A stretch of DNA of 64,000 bases, from NCBI GenBank assembly GCA_029931535.1, contig JAQPZY010001346.1, forward strand, positions 186,001-250,000, read 5' to 3'. The position numbers and the translations under genes were made by a program. The notes beneath the pieces are model-generated. The model worked only from the letters and a program-made list of their open reading frames with translations, ran no database searches and was not told the origin of the DNA. Shown here piece by piece: positions 46,291 through 59,576 of this stretch. How positions within the stretch are numbered: the first letter of the stretch is position 1; each line of letters starts with the position of its first letter. The DNA is from Margaritifera margaritifera. Its lineage: Eukaryota; Mollusca; Bivalvia; Unionida; Margaritiferidae.

Positions 46291-49200
46291 AGACTTTTAT
46301 GTCCATATGGCCATGTTTGAATGAACAGTTTGTTGCATCATATTGGTGATGGCATTCATGTCATATGGACACATTTCAGGTTTGAGATGTTAGTTGAAAT
46401 ATGACAGTATTTAATGTTTTTCAGGATGTGCAGTTGCATAAATCCTCACCAAAAATCAGCAAATTGCCTTTGAATATGAGTGAGTGTGTGAAAATCCCAC
46501 ACATATATATTTTTCCCATGATATGAACAAAACCATGAACTTCATTAGTTTCATAGCATATTGTGATCATATAAAGGCTTCATTGCTAAATAACATGCTG
46601 AAATCAAGTGCTTATTTAACAGATGCTTTCCAATTCAGCATCAATGAGATGGTTGTCTTGATAATCTGTTGATAAAACTTTACACATTTATTTTAACAAC
46701 AACACTTTGGGAGTTTTCACATGATGGAAATTAGTTTTCAGGGAATATATCTCTGCTTTTACATTCAAGTCTAGGATATGTGTAATATAGTGCCATGGTC
46801 ATAATTCTTGCTGGTTATGCTGATTGGTTTCAGTTGTTGTTAGTTGTATCTTTATTTATCAAAAACTATTTATAACGCATGTTTGCCAAAAGTTAGGCAG
46901 TTTACTGTTCTAGTCCTGACAAAAATTGTCTCCCTTGCAAATTAAAAATCCCCCTTAATAAAAATGCCAGATGGGGGAAATTTTCCTACTATCAGGAAAT
47001 CATGGAAGAACAATATTGACCAGGCTTTCTTTTAACAAAAGGAACAAATAATAATGTTATGGTCTTCCTTAGCCATTTATTGGCTTATAAGACTGGAGCT
47101 CACCCTCAGGTTTCCATGGATTTCAATGACTAGGAGTACAAGCTTCCCCTTAAACTGGAAAGTTGTTCCATCAGGAAATGATTAAGATAAAACTTTGGCA
47201 AAATTACAATAAGGAGATACAGTATGGTTTTTTTCTTCAATTTAACATTTAGTTTTAAAAAGGTAATATTTGGTTTTTAAAATGTAGTATTTAGTTTTAA
47301 AAAGTGTGCTATGGGCTTATTTCTTCCAGTGTTCAGATAAAATATTTTCAAGGTTTCTTGAGAATTGGAACTGACCAAAGTTGCAGATTGGATTTTAGAA
47401 TTAGGATGTTTCTTACTGAAAAAAAGGAAAGTTGGGACAGTCCAATCCTTTGAGGAGGTGAACTGTTTAAAAAACTTAAAGTTTGCTGTTTAGAAGTTCC
47501 ATTATTGACCAATGGTTCCCGCTGTCAATTGCCAATTTTGTAGTTCTAAACAATATATTAATTTGGCAAAAAATTATACATTTAGCAAATATTTCTGGCA
47601 AAAAGATCAGTTTGCTGTATAGTTATTTTCCTATCTTGCCTGTTTTTAAGGCATTTTCCCCTTTGTGAGGCACCTTAAATATGACCATGGTTGTCTTAAA
47701 TAAATTGATTGTAATCCTCCTTATTTGCCACTCATAACATTATTTAATGAGAGCTATTCTGTAAAGTGTCAAAATTTCCTAATTTGTATTGCAGTCATAG
47801 TGGATTTTATGGCACCCCTAAATTTTATTGCATTCATCGCACAAGTTGACACACTAAACAAACATATAGGGAAACCCCTATGTTATAATCCTGACCACTG
47901 TCAATTTCATACCTTTACCTATACAAACTATACAGTAGTAACATTTCTTGTGGTATTTACCAGTGGCCTAGCTAAGCATACACACAGACAAATGTGAGTA
48001 ATGTAGAAAAAAATACTACGTTTTAAATTTCTTTCATATCCCCTCCTCCCTGCCCCATGACAGAGCATACATCAGACAAATTGCCTAGCTACAATGTACA
48101 TCGCTGTCGATTGACTACATGTACATTTACCTGTTAGCATCTACATATGCAGAAATTTGCTTTCTGTTCTGCATCACGCAGTAGCTTCGATATTCTTTCT
48201 CAATAAAGGATATTTCATGCAAGTGCTTGTTGTTATAAATTTGTCATAGTTTCCCTTTAATTTTCATACTGTTTCCAAGACCCACTTTTACCATTTGTAC
48301 CGTACATGTATGATCAAGTATGTGGAACATAATGACATGCATGTTATAATTCTTTCCAAAGTGTATTCAGTAAGGATAATGTGGCATTGTATATTAAAAT
48401 GATAAAAAAGATAATGCAAGCTTTGCTAGAAAATGTTCTTCTATAGCTTTATCTGTAAATTTATATGATAGCATTGTCTGTTAGAAAGTATGACATTTTT
48501 CTAATTCACAGTGCAGAATTGTGTACACTGTATTGACAGCTGCACTTCAATAATGATCATTAATGTCATTAACAGAGTGATTTTCTTTAAAAAGGTTACT
48601 TTTTTTCATCACTTTCTTCATGAATATATTCATGAATATATCACCAGGCACCAGCTGAAGAGTGACATTCTTACTTTGAAGTCAGTTGCTATGCCATAGT
48701 TTTTTCAAGTGACTTTAAAGCTAGTTTCGGTTTCCAAAGATTTAATGCCGTTTGGGTGATTATAGACTGTTTCAGTAATTTCATATTGTTAGCTTGATTG
48801 GTAAACTGTGTCTAAATACTTTTTTTGTTTAAATGTTCTTTGATGACAAAATGTTTTATTGGTATTCATGCCTACTTCTTAAAAAGGATAATTGGGTCAA
48901 AATGTAACAATTTAGTAACTTAATAAAACAATATTAGCTTGACATTTGGAAACAGTTTCTTAGTAAGTGTCAAGTGGACTGGAAGAATGTACAGTACTAA
49001 ATGATGTTGCATTTGCATCAACTCAGAATAAGTATATTAGTTTAACTCCTAAAGAAAATATTTGAATGATTATGCTTTTTCATCACTTTCACCTTAAATT
49101 TGGTAATACTAAACTTGTCAGATGACCAAACCAGCAATTATAAGTATATTATTTTTTACCTGCTAGCAAGAGAATACAGTAGCATGAGCTTAGTAGAGTC

Positions 49201-52100
49201 TTCTCAAAAACAGTAGGTCTCTGGTGAATCTAAACACATTTCTATCTTGCTCCTTAGTTCTTGGGAAAATATGTTGCATGTACATGTATACTTGGTGTGG
49301 AAGTGCTATGCAGTGGCTGGACTAGAAGATGTATGGGACTGACCATTTAATTTTCAGGGGAGATCTGGGATTTTCTTTTGAACCAGAATTTTTTTTTATT
49401 TACCTCAAGATAATTATTTTTATCAACTAATATAATGGATTTAACAAGTTATTTTTTTCGCTAAAAATCAGAGCAAGAATATTTTTTTCAAGCTATTTGG
49501 GGGCTGTAAATTGAAGAGAAAAAAAATGCCAGGCACCCCCAAGATAATTAAATGGTCCCTATCTTGGATATTGGTATGTGTATTTCATTATGTTAAAAGA
49601 TTCTAAAGCAAAAGATTATAAAGTGGCTGGCAGAATAAAAGAAAAAGATCACAGCATTTCTCATATTCATTATTTTAATAATTGAAGAGTCCATGCAATA
49701 ATTTTACAGGTTGTTTCATTGTTGTTATCCTTCTTGTATCAACCCCCTGATATGTGTGCTCTTTTTTTTTTTTTTTAAAAAAACAGAATGTTAATGCATT
49801 TTAGTTCGTGAGTCTTTGAATATTGAAGGCATTGTGTACAGCTTTAAAAGCACATTCAGAACTGTCTTCTGTAGCTCAGCTGTCAGTTATGTTCCATACA
49901 ATGTAGTGAATATCCACTATTACATAATTATATTGCTGTGACTTTATGATATGCAATAAAACTGAATCCATTCACTACAAGCTATGACATGGACATTCAC
50001 GATGACCACTGTATCCAGTCTGTGACAGACAACAGAATAGATGGATTAATTTCCACTGTGGAAATATGGATTTTCCTAAATTCACATTATGTATACTCTA
50101 CAGTGTACACAGATGCACAAAATACATACATTAAAATTGTTGACAATATGTTTTATTTTTGAGCCCTTTTCTTTATACATGTATATAGGATGATATTTAG
50201 CCTTAAGCCAAATTATTGTTTACAAAATCTTGACCCGTAATTGTAATAAATAAAAGCCATGTGGTGAAAAAAAGAAGAATGTTGGCAAAGTCAGTGGCAA
50301 TTTGTTTTCAATCCCAGACCCAACCTTGATTAAGAAAGTGAAATTGAACTTGCATTGTGTCCAAATTTCACAGTTTATTTACATTATGTGTGGTCAAATA
50401 TATTTAAATAGCTGCCCATGTGAGTTGATAAAATAACTTTTTTATCTCCATGCTTTCTAAGAAGCATGGGGATATTGAGATAAGTCTGTTTTTTTTTAAA
50501 AGTATGTACTTTACACCTCTTCCCTGATAACTCATAAGCAATGCGTCCATTAATATGGACTGCAGCATAAGGGCACAAAATAACAAGGTAGATTTAAATT
50601 TTAGTTGATAGTTGGGGAAGGGGGGAGTTTAGCAACTATCTTTGATGCATAATGCTTATGATCTCTCTCATCCTAAACAAATATTTGTCTCATGGATTTC
50701 AATATTTATGACAATGAGATCTTGAAAAGTAAATTGAGGTCAATAAATTATTATATTCTTTAAACATAACACTAATTTATATGCAGTAGTCAAAAATGCG
50801 TGCAAGAAGCAATTAAGCTGAACATCAACCAAGATGTTACTGAGATGTTGGCACCTTTCATGTATTGCCAGTGGCTGGAAACCACTAATCTGCTAATTAG
50901 CTTCTGTAATCATGTCCAAGAATAATGAAAGTCTCAATAATTGTCAAAATAGATGACTTTCAAATTATTTCCTCCATTTTGCTGCTGCCATCCACTTCTC
51001 ATAAAATAATGTTGAGTGAATGGGTGAAATGCATGAATAAATGAAGGAATAAATGTTTCATATGAAAGAAATTTTTTTTTTTAAAATAAATAAACTTGAA
51101 AGCAGATAAAGATTGGTATGATGATGTAAGCAGTTGGAGAGAAGTTATATTTTTAACCTATAACTGTGTTCAAACTGATAGATTTGCTTCATTGCTTAAA
51201 AAAGTGATTTTATGCTTGAACTTACATAGTTTCAATGAACTGAGGTAAATGGGTTTTCATCTCGTGTCAGTGATGTTAAGAAAGTTTGAGAAAAATCATT
51301 GACCATTCAAATGCTTCTTTTCTATTATTTCATGTCCTTGGAAAGTTTGACCATATTTGCTTTCCAAGCATTTACAAGAAATATTTTGTCAGTACATTTA
51401 TCATAAATTGAATTGGAATAATAATCTTCATAAATTTTATAATAATCCATAAAAGTAAAAAAAAATGGTATTAAACAATAGAATGAATTTGTCAAACTGT
51501 TGTATGGTCTTTTTAAAAATCCTTAACTACCTCCACAAAAGTGTAGCATTCTTTGCAAGAAATTATCTTCATTTGCTATAATTGAGTGACAGTACTTTTC
51601 AGATGTTGCTGTGCTATCAAGGAGTAGATATCAAAGCACTGACTGTTTGCATGTGAGTTTTAGTTGTCTGATTTTGTAACAAAAATGGGGATATTATTTT
51701 ACAGTGCACAGTAAGCAAAATTAAATGAGATTAACTCAATTTGTTTCTCCTTCTTTTGAAAGTGCATGATAAAGAGGTGATATTGCACGAGAATTATGAT
51801 CATTCTACTCTACATCTTGACTACAGTCATGTGAACACAACTAATCTCAGAGTTTTCAATGGATTCCCATTATACATGTTATGGTGATCATTTGAAGATG
51901 CAAATATCGACAAATCACTTTGCTTTCACAATTTTTGTGAAGAATTACTTTCCTTTTTGTCTAGTAGTTGAATGTGTTGTAAGACAGATCTTATGAACAT
52001 ATCTTGTCATGCAGTTTTGTATGGATCACTGTGAAACATGGTACATATTATGGTCATCATCTAAAGATGCATTTTACGCAATATAAAATAGATGGAATGA
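46291..52100 (+). other. Intron E-F: long stretch without recognised genes
   Basis: 5.8 kb of AT-rich intron with poly-A/T tracts (for example 49765-49790 and 51070-51085). A phrase at 49330-49560 ('gggactgaccatttaatttt' and later 'ataattaaatggtccct') forms a loose inverted pair about 220 bp apart, possibly a decayed MITE. Nothing else is supported. Confidence 0.4.
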
Positions 52101-52116
52101 TGGACAGGTGGACTAT

Positions 52117-52460
52117 GGCTGAAATCGCCAATTCACTCAATACTCATGTACCTCTAGATGGACTGACTGACAGGTGAACTGAGTATACGGTACATTACGC
52201 TGCATGAGGTTAGTTTTGGTAAGATGGTAGATACGCATGCAGTATCTATGAGGCGGAATCGCCAGTACGACTAAATGACAGAATTGTCAAGGCCGAATAG
52301 CCGACATGCACTATCTATGAGGTGGAATCGCTAGAATGACTGAATGATAATTGTCAAGGCAGAATTGCCGATGTTTGTGGCGGACTCGCCAGTATTTCTG
52401 GCTTGACTGACATAACTGTTAAGGCAGAATTGCCGCTGTATTGAGGCAGAGTCGCCATAA
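52117..52460. repeat. 60-69-bp tandem repeat built from small hairpin words
   Basis: Three to four units start at 52250, 52319, 52379 and 52443. Each carries 12-nt words with a four-base loop: GGCG-GAAT-CGCC (52252), GACA-GAAT-TGTC (52277), GGCA-GAAT-TGCC (52358 and 52423), GGCG-GACT-CGCC (52379), and imperfect versions at 52291, 52321, 52409 and 52445. A related word lies at 52117. GC content is much higher than in the intron around it. No open frame runs through it in a convincing way. Confidence 0.82.
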
Positions 52461-52919
52461 CTTGTTATGTCTGTAAGTTGAGTGGATTGGGGACAGAATG
52501 CCCAAACAACACTGCATGCCGAGAATGGAACTGGAGTAGTATGCAGCAGAGAGCCCCAAGGAACAGACATGTTTAGGATGAGCAGTACCCGCAGTTCTGT
52601 AATTGAAATCAAATTTTGAAAGAGTTATTGCCCTTTTTGACTTGCAGCTCAATGCAGTGTATGACAGAAAGCTGCAATGTAACTACTCTTGCAATATACC
52701 ATAGATTGTTGTGAAACTTAGTACATATTATGGTTATCATCAGAAGATATGCATATTTAGAAATCATTGTACTTGCACTATTTTTAAAAGAGTTGTGCAC
52801 TTTTTTTAACTACAGACTCATCTCTCTCATGAGTGTAGGGGTGGGATGCATGAGAGGCAGGGGTATATTTACATGAGTAAATTGCTAACTATTCCTCAAG
52901 TTTTTATTGTCTTTTTCAG

Positions 52920-53027
52920 TTACATTCGTGTCCAACAGATGCAGAAAATCTCATACAGTTCTACTGTACAGAAATGGATACCTTGCATCATCGATTGCAG
53001 ACATGTTTAAGTGATTTTGCCTTCACA
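52920..53027 (+). CDS. Exon F of the host gene
   Basis: A 108-nt exon in phase 0. The acceptor is TTTATTGTCTTTTTCAG and the donor ACA/GTAGGT; a second donor, TAG/GTATAT, lies four bases later. It encodes LHSCPTDAENLIQFYCTEMD and TLHHRLQTCLSDFAFT, a Cys-containing helical segment that follows directly from KLEQE of exon E. No later exon was recognised, so the gene probably continues past the window or across a long intron. Confidence 0.72.
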
Positions 53028-56000
53028 GTAGGTATATGTAGATCTGTGGTCCAGTCGTTTGTTTAGACTTGTAAGGTCCATTTGTATTTTGGACTGTCTT
53101 GTGATTTGCGTATGATATAGTGTATTTGTATTATCTTTAATTTCATGTGTGAATATTCTTACAATTGGTATCAAGTAAAATGAAACCTGTCTGTAGAGGA
53201 CAGTCAGGGAACATGTGTCTCATATAAGGAGGAGTATTCTAGAAGCTCTTTATTTTAAAGCTCTTTATTTATATTGTAAATTTGAATGTGTCTGTAGAAT
53301 GTCAGGCATACCAATGGATGTAAATTATGGGCATTTTGAAACTACTATAACAATTTAAAGCATGCACACTGATTTTATACATTATGTAGACTAAACGGCT
53401 GACATTCAGACTGGTCAGTCATTAGAGAGGGGGTGAGTTATGAATGGATAAGTGGGGCGAACTTAGTTGCCTAACCTATTGAGCTGTCTTGTGATGTACT
53501 GAATAGCTGGCTAATTAGCCTCTCTCTATAGCCATTTAACACTTATAGTGGGGCATCAGCCTTCAAGAAAATCTACTCGACTTTAAATGATGTTTACTGA
53601 ACTAGGCAGAATTCCATGATCTCTTTCTATGTATAATAGAATGATTATATATTCTTGGGAGAGTTAACAAGGAAAAGAGACCATACTGTAAGGGTGCAAA
53701 TTTCTGTCGATGTTTTCGGTAGAGCACATTTAGTTTGGCAGAGAACAATTAATTAGATTTATGAGGAAAGATACCATATTAAATCGCTAGACTGCGATGG
53801 TTTTAATGTCCCTGTTTGGGGGCAAGATTTATTTTTAATTAAGCCTTCATTGTAGCACTAATGTTAAGAAGGTTATTTGGAGGTCTAGGTATAAAAAATG
53901 TCAAAGTTGAGAGGATGCAGAGACTAGTAGAAGTTGTATTATCTTTTGAAATTCTACAGAATCGGTTATTTAAATAGCGCACGAAAATCTAGGGTTACAC
54001 TGACCATGATGGGCGTGTATTTATAAAAGGCGGTAGATACGTTTAATCTGATTGGCTACGCTAAATAAGGCGTGTGTTTCCCAGACGAAATTTCATGTTT
54101 TAAATATTCCACATCGCAAAATTTAATCAGTCCAAGTTTTCCTGCGAGAGGAAGATATCTTGACTCCGAGAGAATAAGATGAAATTCTCTCGTATAAACA
54201 ATTGTTCAAGAGACAGGTGTCTGGAAGTTGAGGGACACAATTCTGGCAGTGGAAGCGAGCGATTCTTGAAAGCACAAGGGGAAATAGCTCCATCCACGTA
54301 GCCAACTATCCACATATCCACCTACCTACCTACCCACACAAAGTTTGAGGGCCGGAAAGAGGCAAGATAAGAGAGAGTGAGAAGGGAAAAAAAGGGGAGA
54401 ACATCAACCTTCACAGCAACATTGAATTTGGAGTGACCAGTGATAACCAGGTTATGCAGGCATGCTGGGCAATGGCTTCGATTGTTCACTCGATTCTATG
54501 ATGAACTAAGTCTATCGTTTTAAACAGATTGGCTAATTACATAAGTATATTTGTGTTGAAATTCGGTAAATGATTTAAAAAAGAAGTGTATCTTCCTAAT
54601 GTTATGCATTATCTCAATTTGTTTTATGTAATTGATTAAATTGTTATATTTCATGTACGGGGGCTCGTGTTATTCTGTTCTATATATCTGCTCAGATCTC
54701 TATTTAATCCATCTATAAATTTCATAATTTATTTTATTATTTACTTGATCCAGGCAATAACACTGAGGTCGATCATCCTCTAGATAACGATAACCAACCA
54801 AATCGTACCCCTTGTAACGAGGGGTCCACCACACTTACCATCTGCAGAGTCAAAGAATAAATAGCAAGTCGATAAAGTATATTGAAAATAATATTAATTG
54901 CTGTGGTTTTAGCTATATGTTAACTAATCAATGTTTTGATTATTATGAAAAATTTATCAGTGAGATTAGAAATAGGAAGTCTGATTAGTTTTTGCAAACA
55001 TGGCACTCTGAAATATATAGTTTTTTTAAAGCATGGTTCGTAGAACTTTGAAAACTCCTTGAATTTGAGGGGTTGCCTTGAAAACTGGTTATTTCAAAAA
55101 GGTTCTTTTTATCCTTGAAAAGTCCTTGATTTAAAAAAAAAAATCCTTGAATTTTGCCTAAAACTTGTTGAATTATTTGAGGGAATACAAAATGTTTCAG
55201 TGAATAAAATAAATCACTTTTTAGGTTCAGAATTTTGTTTTTTTCTTTTTTTCCAGAAGTAATTAATAAATAAGCAAAATGGGATAGAATTGGGTGGATC
55301 AAAAGACACGTGGCATTGGTAGTTACCAGATCGAGTAGCATCCCTTTGCCTTCGTGGTACATTTATGGATTTTGTTTCTTTTTATGCAGTGATAAACAAA
55401 GTAACATATGGAGAAAGCTCAATTTCCATAAGGAAAAATACTCCTTGAAAACTTGTAGAAGTTCTTGAAAACTTCTTGAAATGTCCTTGAAAAAAATCTC
55501 TCCATGGCTGTAAAAACCATGTAAAAGCATAATATATTGTATTTTGATAACATTTAATTCTTGACAATATTTTAAACATTTGCCATATTGAAACAACAAA
55601 CAGTTTTCTGTAAATTTAGGACAGTCAACCATAGATTACCCATGGAAGAACATACATGTGAACCTCTTGGCCAGGAGGGTTTTCCTCCTGAAATGAGGAG
55701 TGTCTCCTTTTCCTCCTGTCACTCACTGAAATCTCCTGCATACTCAAAATTATTATTTAAAAAATTCCAGAACAGAAATTTGTCCATTTTTTTTTCACAT
55801 CTTACTAACAATGTAGTATATTTTCGGTAAAGACTTTCTGTGATCACATGACTGGGATGGGAACTGGCTTACCTTTTGAGCATGACACTTTAATTGCTAA
55901 TTTAAAAGACAATAATCTAAAATTAATCTTTGGATTATACTATGTGTGATCTGTAGTAATTTGGAAAGGATTAAGGACGTACATGGATTATGATTGGATT

Positions 56001-56280
56001 ACTCGAGAACTCAAGCAGCATAAAACAATTAAGTTTACTTGGATTCTTTCAGCATAGTCAGTTTTGCCTGTGACATGTGGTGTTAAACTTTAAATTAAAG
56101 TTTGTTGAAATGGATTGTGCTATGTGTCTTCAGAAGTAATTTGGAAAGGATTAAAGACATTAATGGATTATGATTGGATTTGTCATTACTAAAGAGCTCA
56201 GGTGGCATAAAATAGGTCAGTTTGATATCGGTACTTAAAGTTTGTCAATATCTAAGCATGTGTTATCTCCCAATGCTGAA
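53028..56280 (+). other. Region after exon F: no further exon recognised
   Basis: AT-rich sequence, with a somewhat CpG-richer patch at 53950-54500. CTTGAAAA-type dispersed repeats lie at 55040-55150 and 55440-55500. Open frames at 54123-54321, 54985-55362 and 55363-55632 arise in or near these and lack motifs. Confidence 0.4.
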
Positions 56281-56735
56281 ATGCCAAAATCTAAACAACT
56301 GAAATATCACACGAAATTCAATAATGGATGCAAACAGGCATTTCAGTAGTTAGAATCAAGTTCAAAGGGACATGAATATGCATTCTGCTATTCCTGTAAA
56401 GTTGATTTTAAGAACTTCCCAAATTTGACCCAGATAGCACCAATCTTGAGCAGTTCTGGCAGGCAACCAGCAACCTGAATCTACCCACAGGCAGGAAACA
56501 ATTTAAACTTCTTGATAGACTCTGTAGTGTTGTACTAACATTGCCACATTCCAATTAAGACACTAAAAAGACATTGTCTGTTCTGCGGAAAATTTTTCAG
56601 GCTGACTCCACTGGAAACCTGGATCCAGTAAGAAACACCATCGTAGAGATCAACAATGATGAGGATCTCATAATAAAGGCTAAAAATGCTGGTGCTATAT
56701 ATAGGGACAATATGAAAGGCAACAAGTTACTGTGA
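56281..56735 (+). pseudogene. Gutted hAT transposase (BED start plus dimerisation end)
   Basis: From ATG 56281 the frame reads MPKSKQLKYHTKF, a stop, then LESSSKGHEYAFCYSCKVDF, the BED-like finger of hAT proteins with its two cysteines. From about 56440 another frame gives LEQFWQATSNLNLP, then VVLTLPHSN, a stop, TLSVLRKIF and GNLDPVRNTIVEIN, the dimerisation region. This resembles SNADTERTFSIL in the copy at 17554. The DDE core between the two is absent, only about 20 bp separating the halves. The stop at SN*D shows it is dead. Terminal repeats were not found. Confidence 0.7.
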
Positions 56736-57605
56736 AAGGACTGATGTGATGAGATGATGTGCATATTTTAATATAGAACAAGGAAATTTGTTCAGTAGTT
56801 GTCATTTTTGTCTGTTTGCATGCTAAAAATTGAGTTGATGAAAATGTTCCTTTATTTGAAGTCAAAACTCCTGACTAAATTTTGCAAATCTCCTGATCTG
56901 TCATAAGCTGACTTCTCTGTTCTGTCACATTTATGGAAGAAGAAAGATGGCATGATCAAAATTTAGACCAAAGGCTTTGTAATATGTGTGATACTGTTTT
57001 CCATTTGTACTGATCAGAGCTCCAAACAATTTTTGAACTGTTGTTGGAAAGTCGTTTCATGTTGGGAGCAGTTGTAGTTGATCCAGCATAGCATTACCTG
57101 CCCTCCCTTTCTTCCATTTCTTGTTCCACCCCAGTAAGGTGCAATATATTTCCAAATTTTTTCTTTTTTTCACCCCAAAATGTAGTCAGTAATGCAGATG
57201 TCAGCTTCATACCACTCAGATGTACATAGGCCAGTTGACACAATACTGTAAATAAAGTAGGTTACATTATTGTAATTGGACACTGACTTTGGAACAAAAA
57301 CCATTTAAGTTGTAGGGGCTGATGAGTTTGCTGTTATAATCAGACTTGATACTCCCTGTTTTTCCAATGCATTGATACAAATTCAGCCATAGTTTTGAGT
57401 ATATATCTTAATTTGTACAGGGATTATTTCACTTGTCTTCTGGAAAATGACTTAACTGTTTGTTGGGCAGTCCCTCTCTACCCATGAAAACAAATGGTCT
57501 ACTCCAAACCTGCTTGAGGCAAGAAACTGAAGAATCTTTGAATATGCTTTCTAAAGAACATTTTTTTTTCTTCTAAAACCAGTTTTTATTTCCACTAAAA
57601 TTTTG
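56736..57605 (+). other. Nothing recognisable
   Basis: AT-rich sequence without an identified element or exon. Confidence 0.35.
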
Positions 57606-57835
57606 ATTTATAGACCAGAAGAGCTTGTGCTATGGACTATTGTCCTTCATCCATCTGTCCATTGTCCATTCCAATAACACAAGTTTGTTATTGCTACTCC
57701 TTCTAAACTACTATGATGATTGCCATGAAACTTTACACACATTCATTGCAAGGTCTCATTGGTCCTAAATGAAAATGGTGCCGCTTAAACATCATATATG
57801 GCCATCACTGACTATTATTTTACTTATAGGTCACT
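57606..57835 (+). repeat. Head module and one family I unit
   Basis: GACCAGAAGAGCTTGTGCTA, then the family I phrases AAGTTTGTTATTGCTACTCC, 'ccatgaaactttacacacattc' and TTGGTCCTAAATGAAAATGG. It breaks off at 'ggccatcac'. A further remnant lies at 58395-58450. Confidence 0.78.
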
Positions 57836-58559
57836 TATAAGTGAGCTGTAGGTGAATGATAAGGATTTTATATGCAAATTAGGTATTTCACTTGCAAATG
57901 AAGTATGCTTCTCTTACAAGTGAAGTATTGTTGATTCATAAATTTAAGCATATCTAACTTAAAATTGATATAAATGAATGTGAGTCATTCACTTACTGCA
58001 CTTATACATGATACAAGCAAATCCTTGCTATATTTCATGAATTGGGTTATAAAAATGCCTGTCCCCCTCCCAGCAGTGAGTCCAATTACCAAATCAGAGC
58101 AAAATTGAACTGAATTGGAGCTGTGGAAACCTGATTTTGCAAATGTTAGTACCTAGAGAAGTATGTATATATACAAAAATGTACCAGAGTCTGAATCACT
58201 AAAACAGAATTTGAAATGACTGAAATGGAGTCGGAAATAACCAAAATTGAATTCAAATCACTGAAACAGAGTTATAAAACATTAAAACAGTATGTCTACT
58301 TTATATTTTTCTTTGTATTCTACATAAAGATGACTATTATTTTAGGTTTGACTGTATAGTTTATTCCTATATCAAATTGATATTGCTCTTACCTTGAAAT
58401 GGCTACCTTGATGGCCATCCTGAAAATCTTTATATGGCTACTTCTCCAGATCATGGAGAGAGTGGATTTTTTTTATCAGAACCAGTTTATGTCTGATGAA
58501 TACACTGAATGATGACACTTAATTAATTTTTAGTAGTTTAAAAAAAATATTTATTTTAG
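57836..58559 (+). other. AT-rich spacer with short direct repeats
   Basis: Phrases such as 'acttataggtcacttataagtgag' and 'gcaaatgaagtatgcttctcttacaagtgaagtat' suggest a local decayed repeat at 57825-57935. No gene is seen. Confidence 0.4.
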
Positions 58560-58830
58560 ATTTTAATCAAACTTGGCATGTTGGTGTATCTTGATGTTGA
58601 GACAAATTCAGTGATTTTTTATCCATCATATCATGTGCAAGGCGAGAGACCATGACAAATCATTTTGTACTATACTTACAGGTATCTTGTAAACATGTTA
58701 ACTTAGACAGGTTCACAAATATTTTTGTTACAGAATTTTGGTATGTTTGAGTTTCTCCAGAATATCAGAGATGGTTTCAATCTCAGCATTTCTTTTTCAC
58801 CACTAGAGTGTCAGTCTGTTTGGAGGACTC
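58560..58830 (+). repeat. Dispersed repeat copy (pairs with 6880-7090)
   Basis: 'ttttaatcaaacttggcatg' opens it. Then the words shared with 6880-7090 follow: 'accatgacaaat', 'tcttgtaaacatgtt', 'gagtttctccagaatatcag' and 'gatggtt'. Confidence 0.62.
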
Positions 58831-59219
58831 TTGTTTATTGTGGGGGTTATTTCATCAAAATGATTCAAAATTAATTCACACTTCAATAACAATTCTGAAA
58901 TTGTTCAGCAAAAAAGTTAAAAAATATTAGCAACTGTTCAGATACTGTTCCTACATTGCTATCAGTAGGGAAAAGAATGATGATGCAGCATTATCAAGAC
59001 TACTGTAATTAGTTTAAATATAATTTGTTACTTTGAAACAAACATACAACCACAAAATGTAGAAATATATTAAAAGTGTCAAAAAACAATAGTTTTCCCA
59101 TTGATGCATATGTAATATATATATTATGTGTTGATATGTTTAAATCTTGATATGTATTTCATTATTGCCTTATTTCAGATTTAATTATCTATATCTATAT
59201 GGTGGTAGTAATTATTACT
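58831..59219 (+). other. Nothing recognisable
   Basis: AT-rich sequence with no identified element or exon. Confidence 0.35.
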
Positions 59220-59440
59220 TTTCTTTGTTATACCCCCTGGTAACAATGTTTGGGTAGGTCTACAGGAGTCAACTCATCCATCTGTCCTGTCCATCACACT
59301 TTTGTTTACTTAATAGCTTCTGAACCCTTTGAGATGTCTTCATGCAACTCGGTATGATTTTGTATCATGGTCAGACACTGTGTCCTGTAAAAACTAGAGT
59401 CTGTCTCTTCAGCATTTTAAAAGTTTTTTCCATTTGTTGC
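59220..59440 (+). repeat. Family IV unit
   Basis: TATACCCCCTGGTAACAATG, then 'gtccatcacacttttgtttacttaatagc' words and 'gagatgtcttcatgcaactcggtatg'. It matches the units at 61345-61990. Confidence 0.72.
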
Positions 59441-59576
59441 TCCCTTGGCCTTAAGGCCAAGTGAGCTTATGGTAAGGCCTGTGTCTGTCATTCATCCACC
59501 CTCTGCAGTTTATGCGATGTAGAATAGACCTGATGCATCCTCCTGCATGTTGTAAGAGCAACTAATACAGACAGGA

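Noticed and set aside
56281..56735. Next exon of the host gene
   Set aside because: The text matches hAT BED and dimerisation regions and has stops; it does not continue the host protein.
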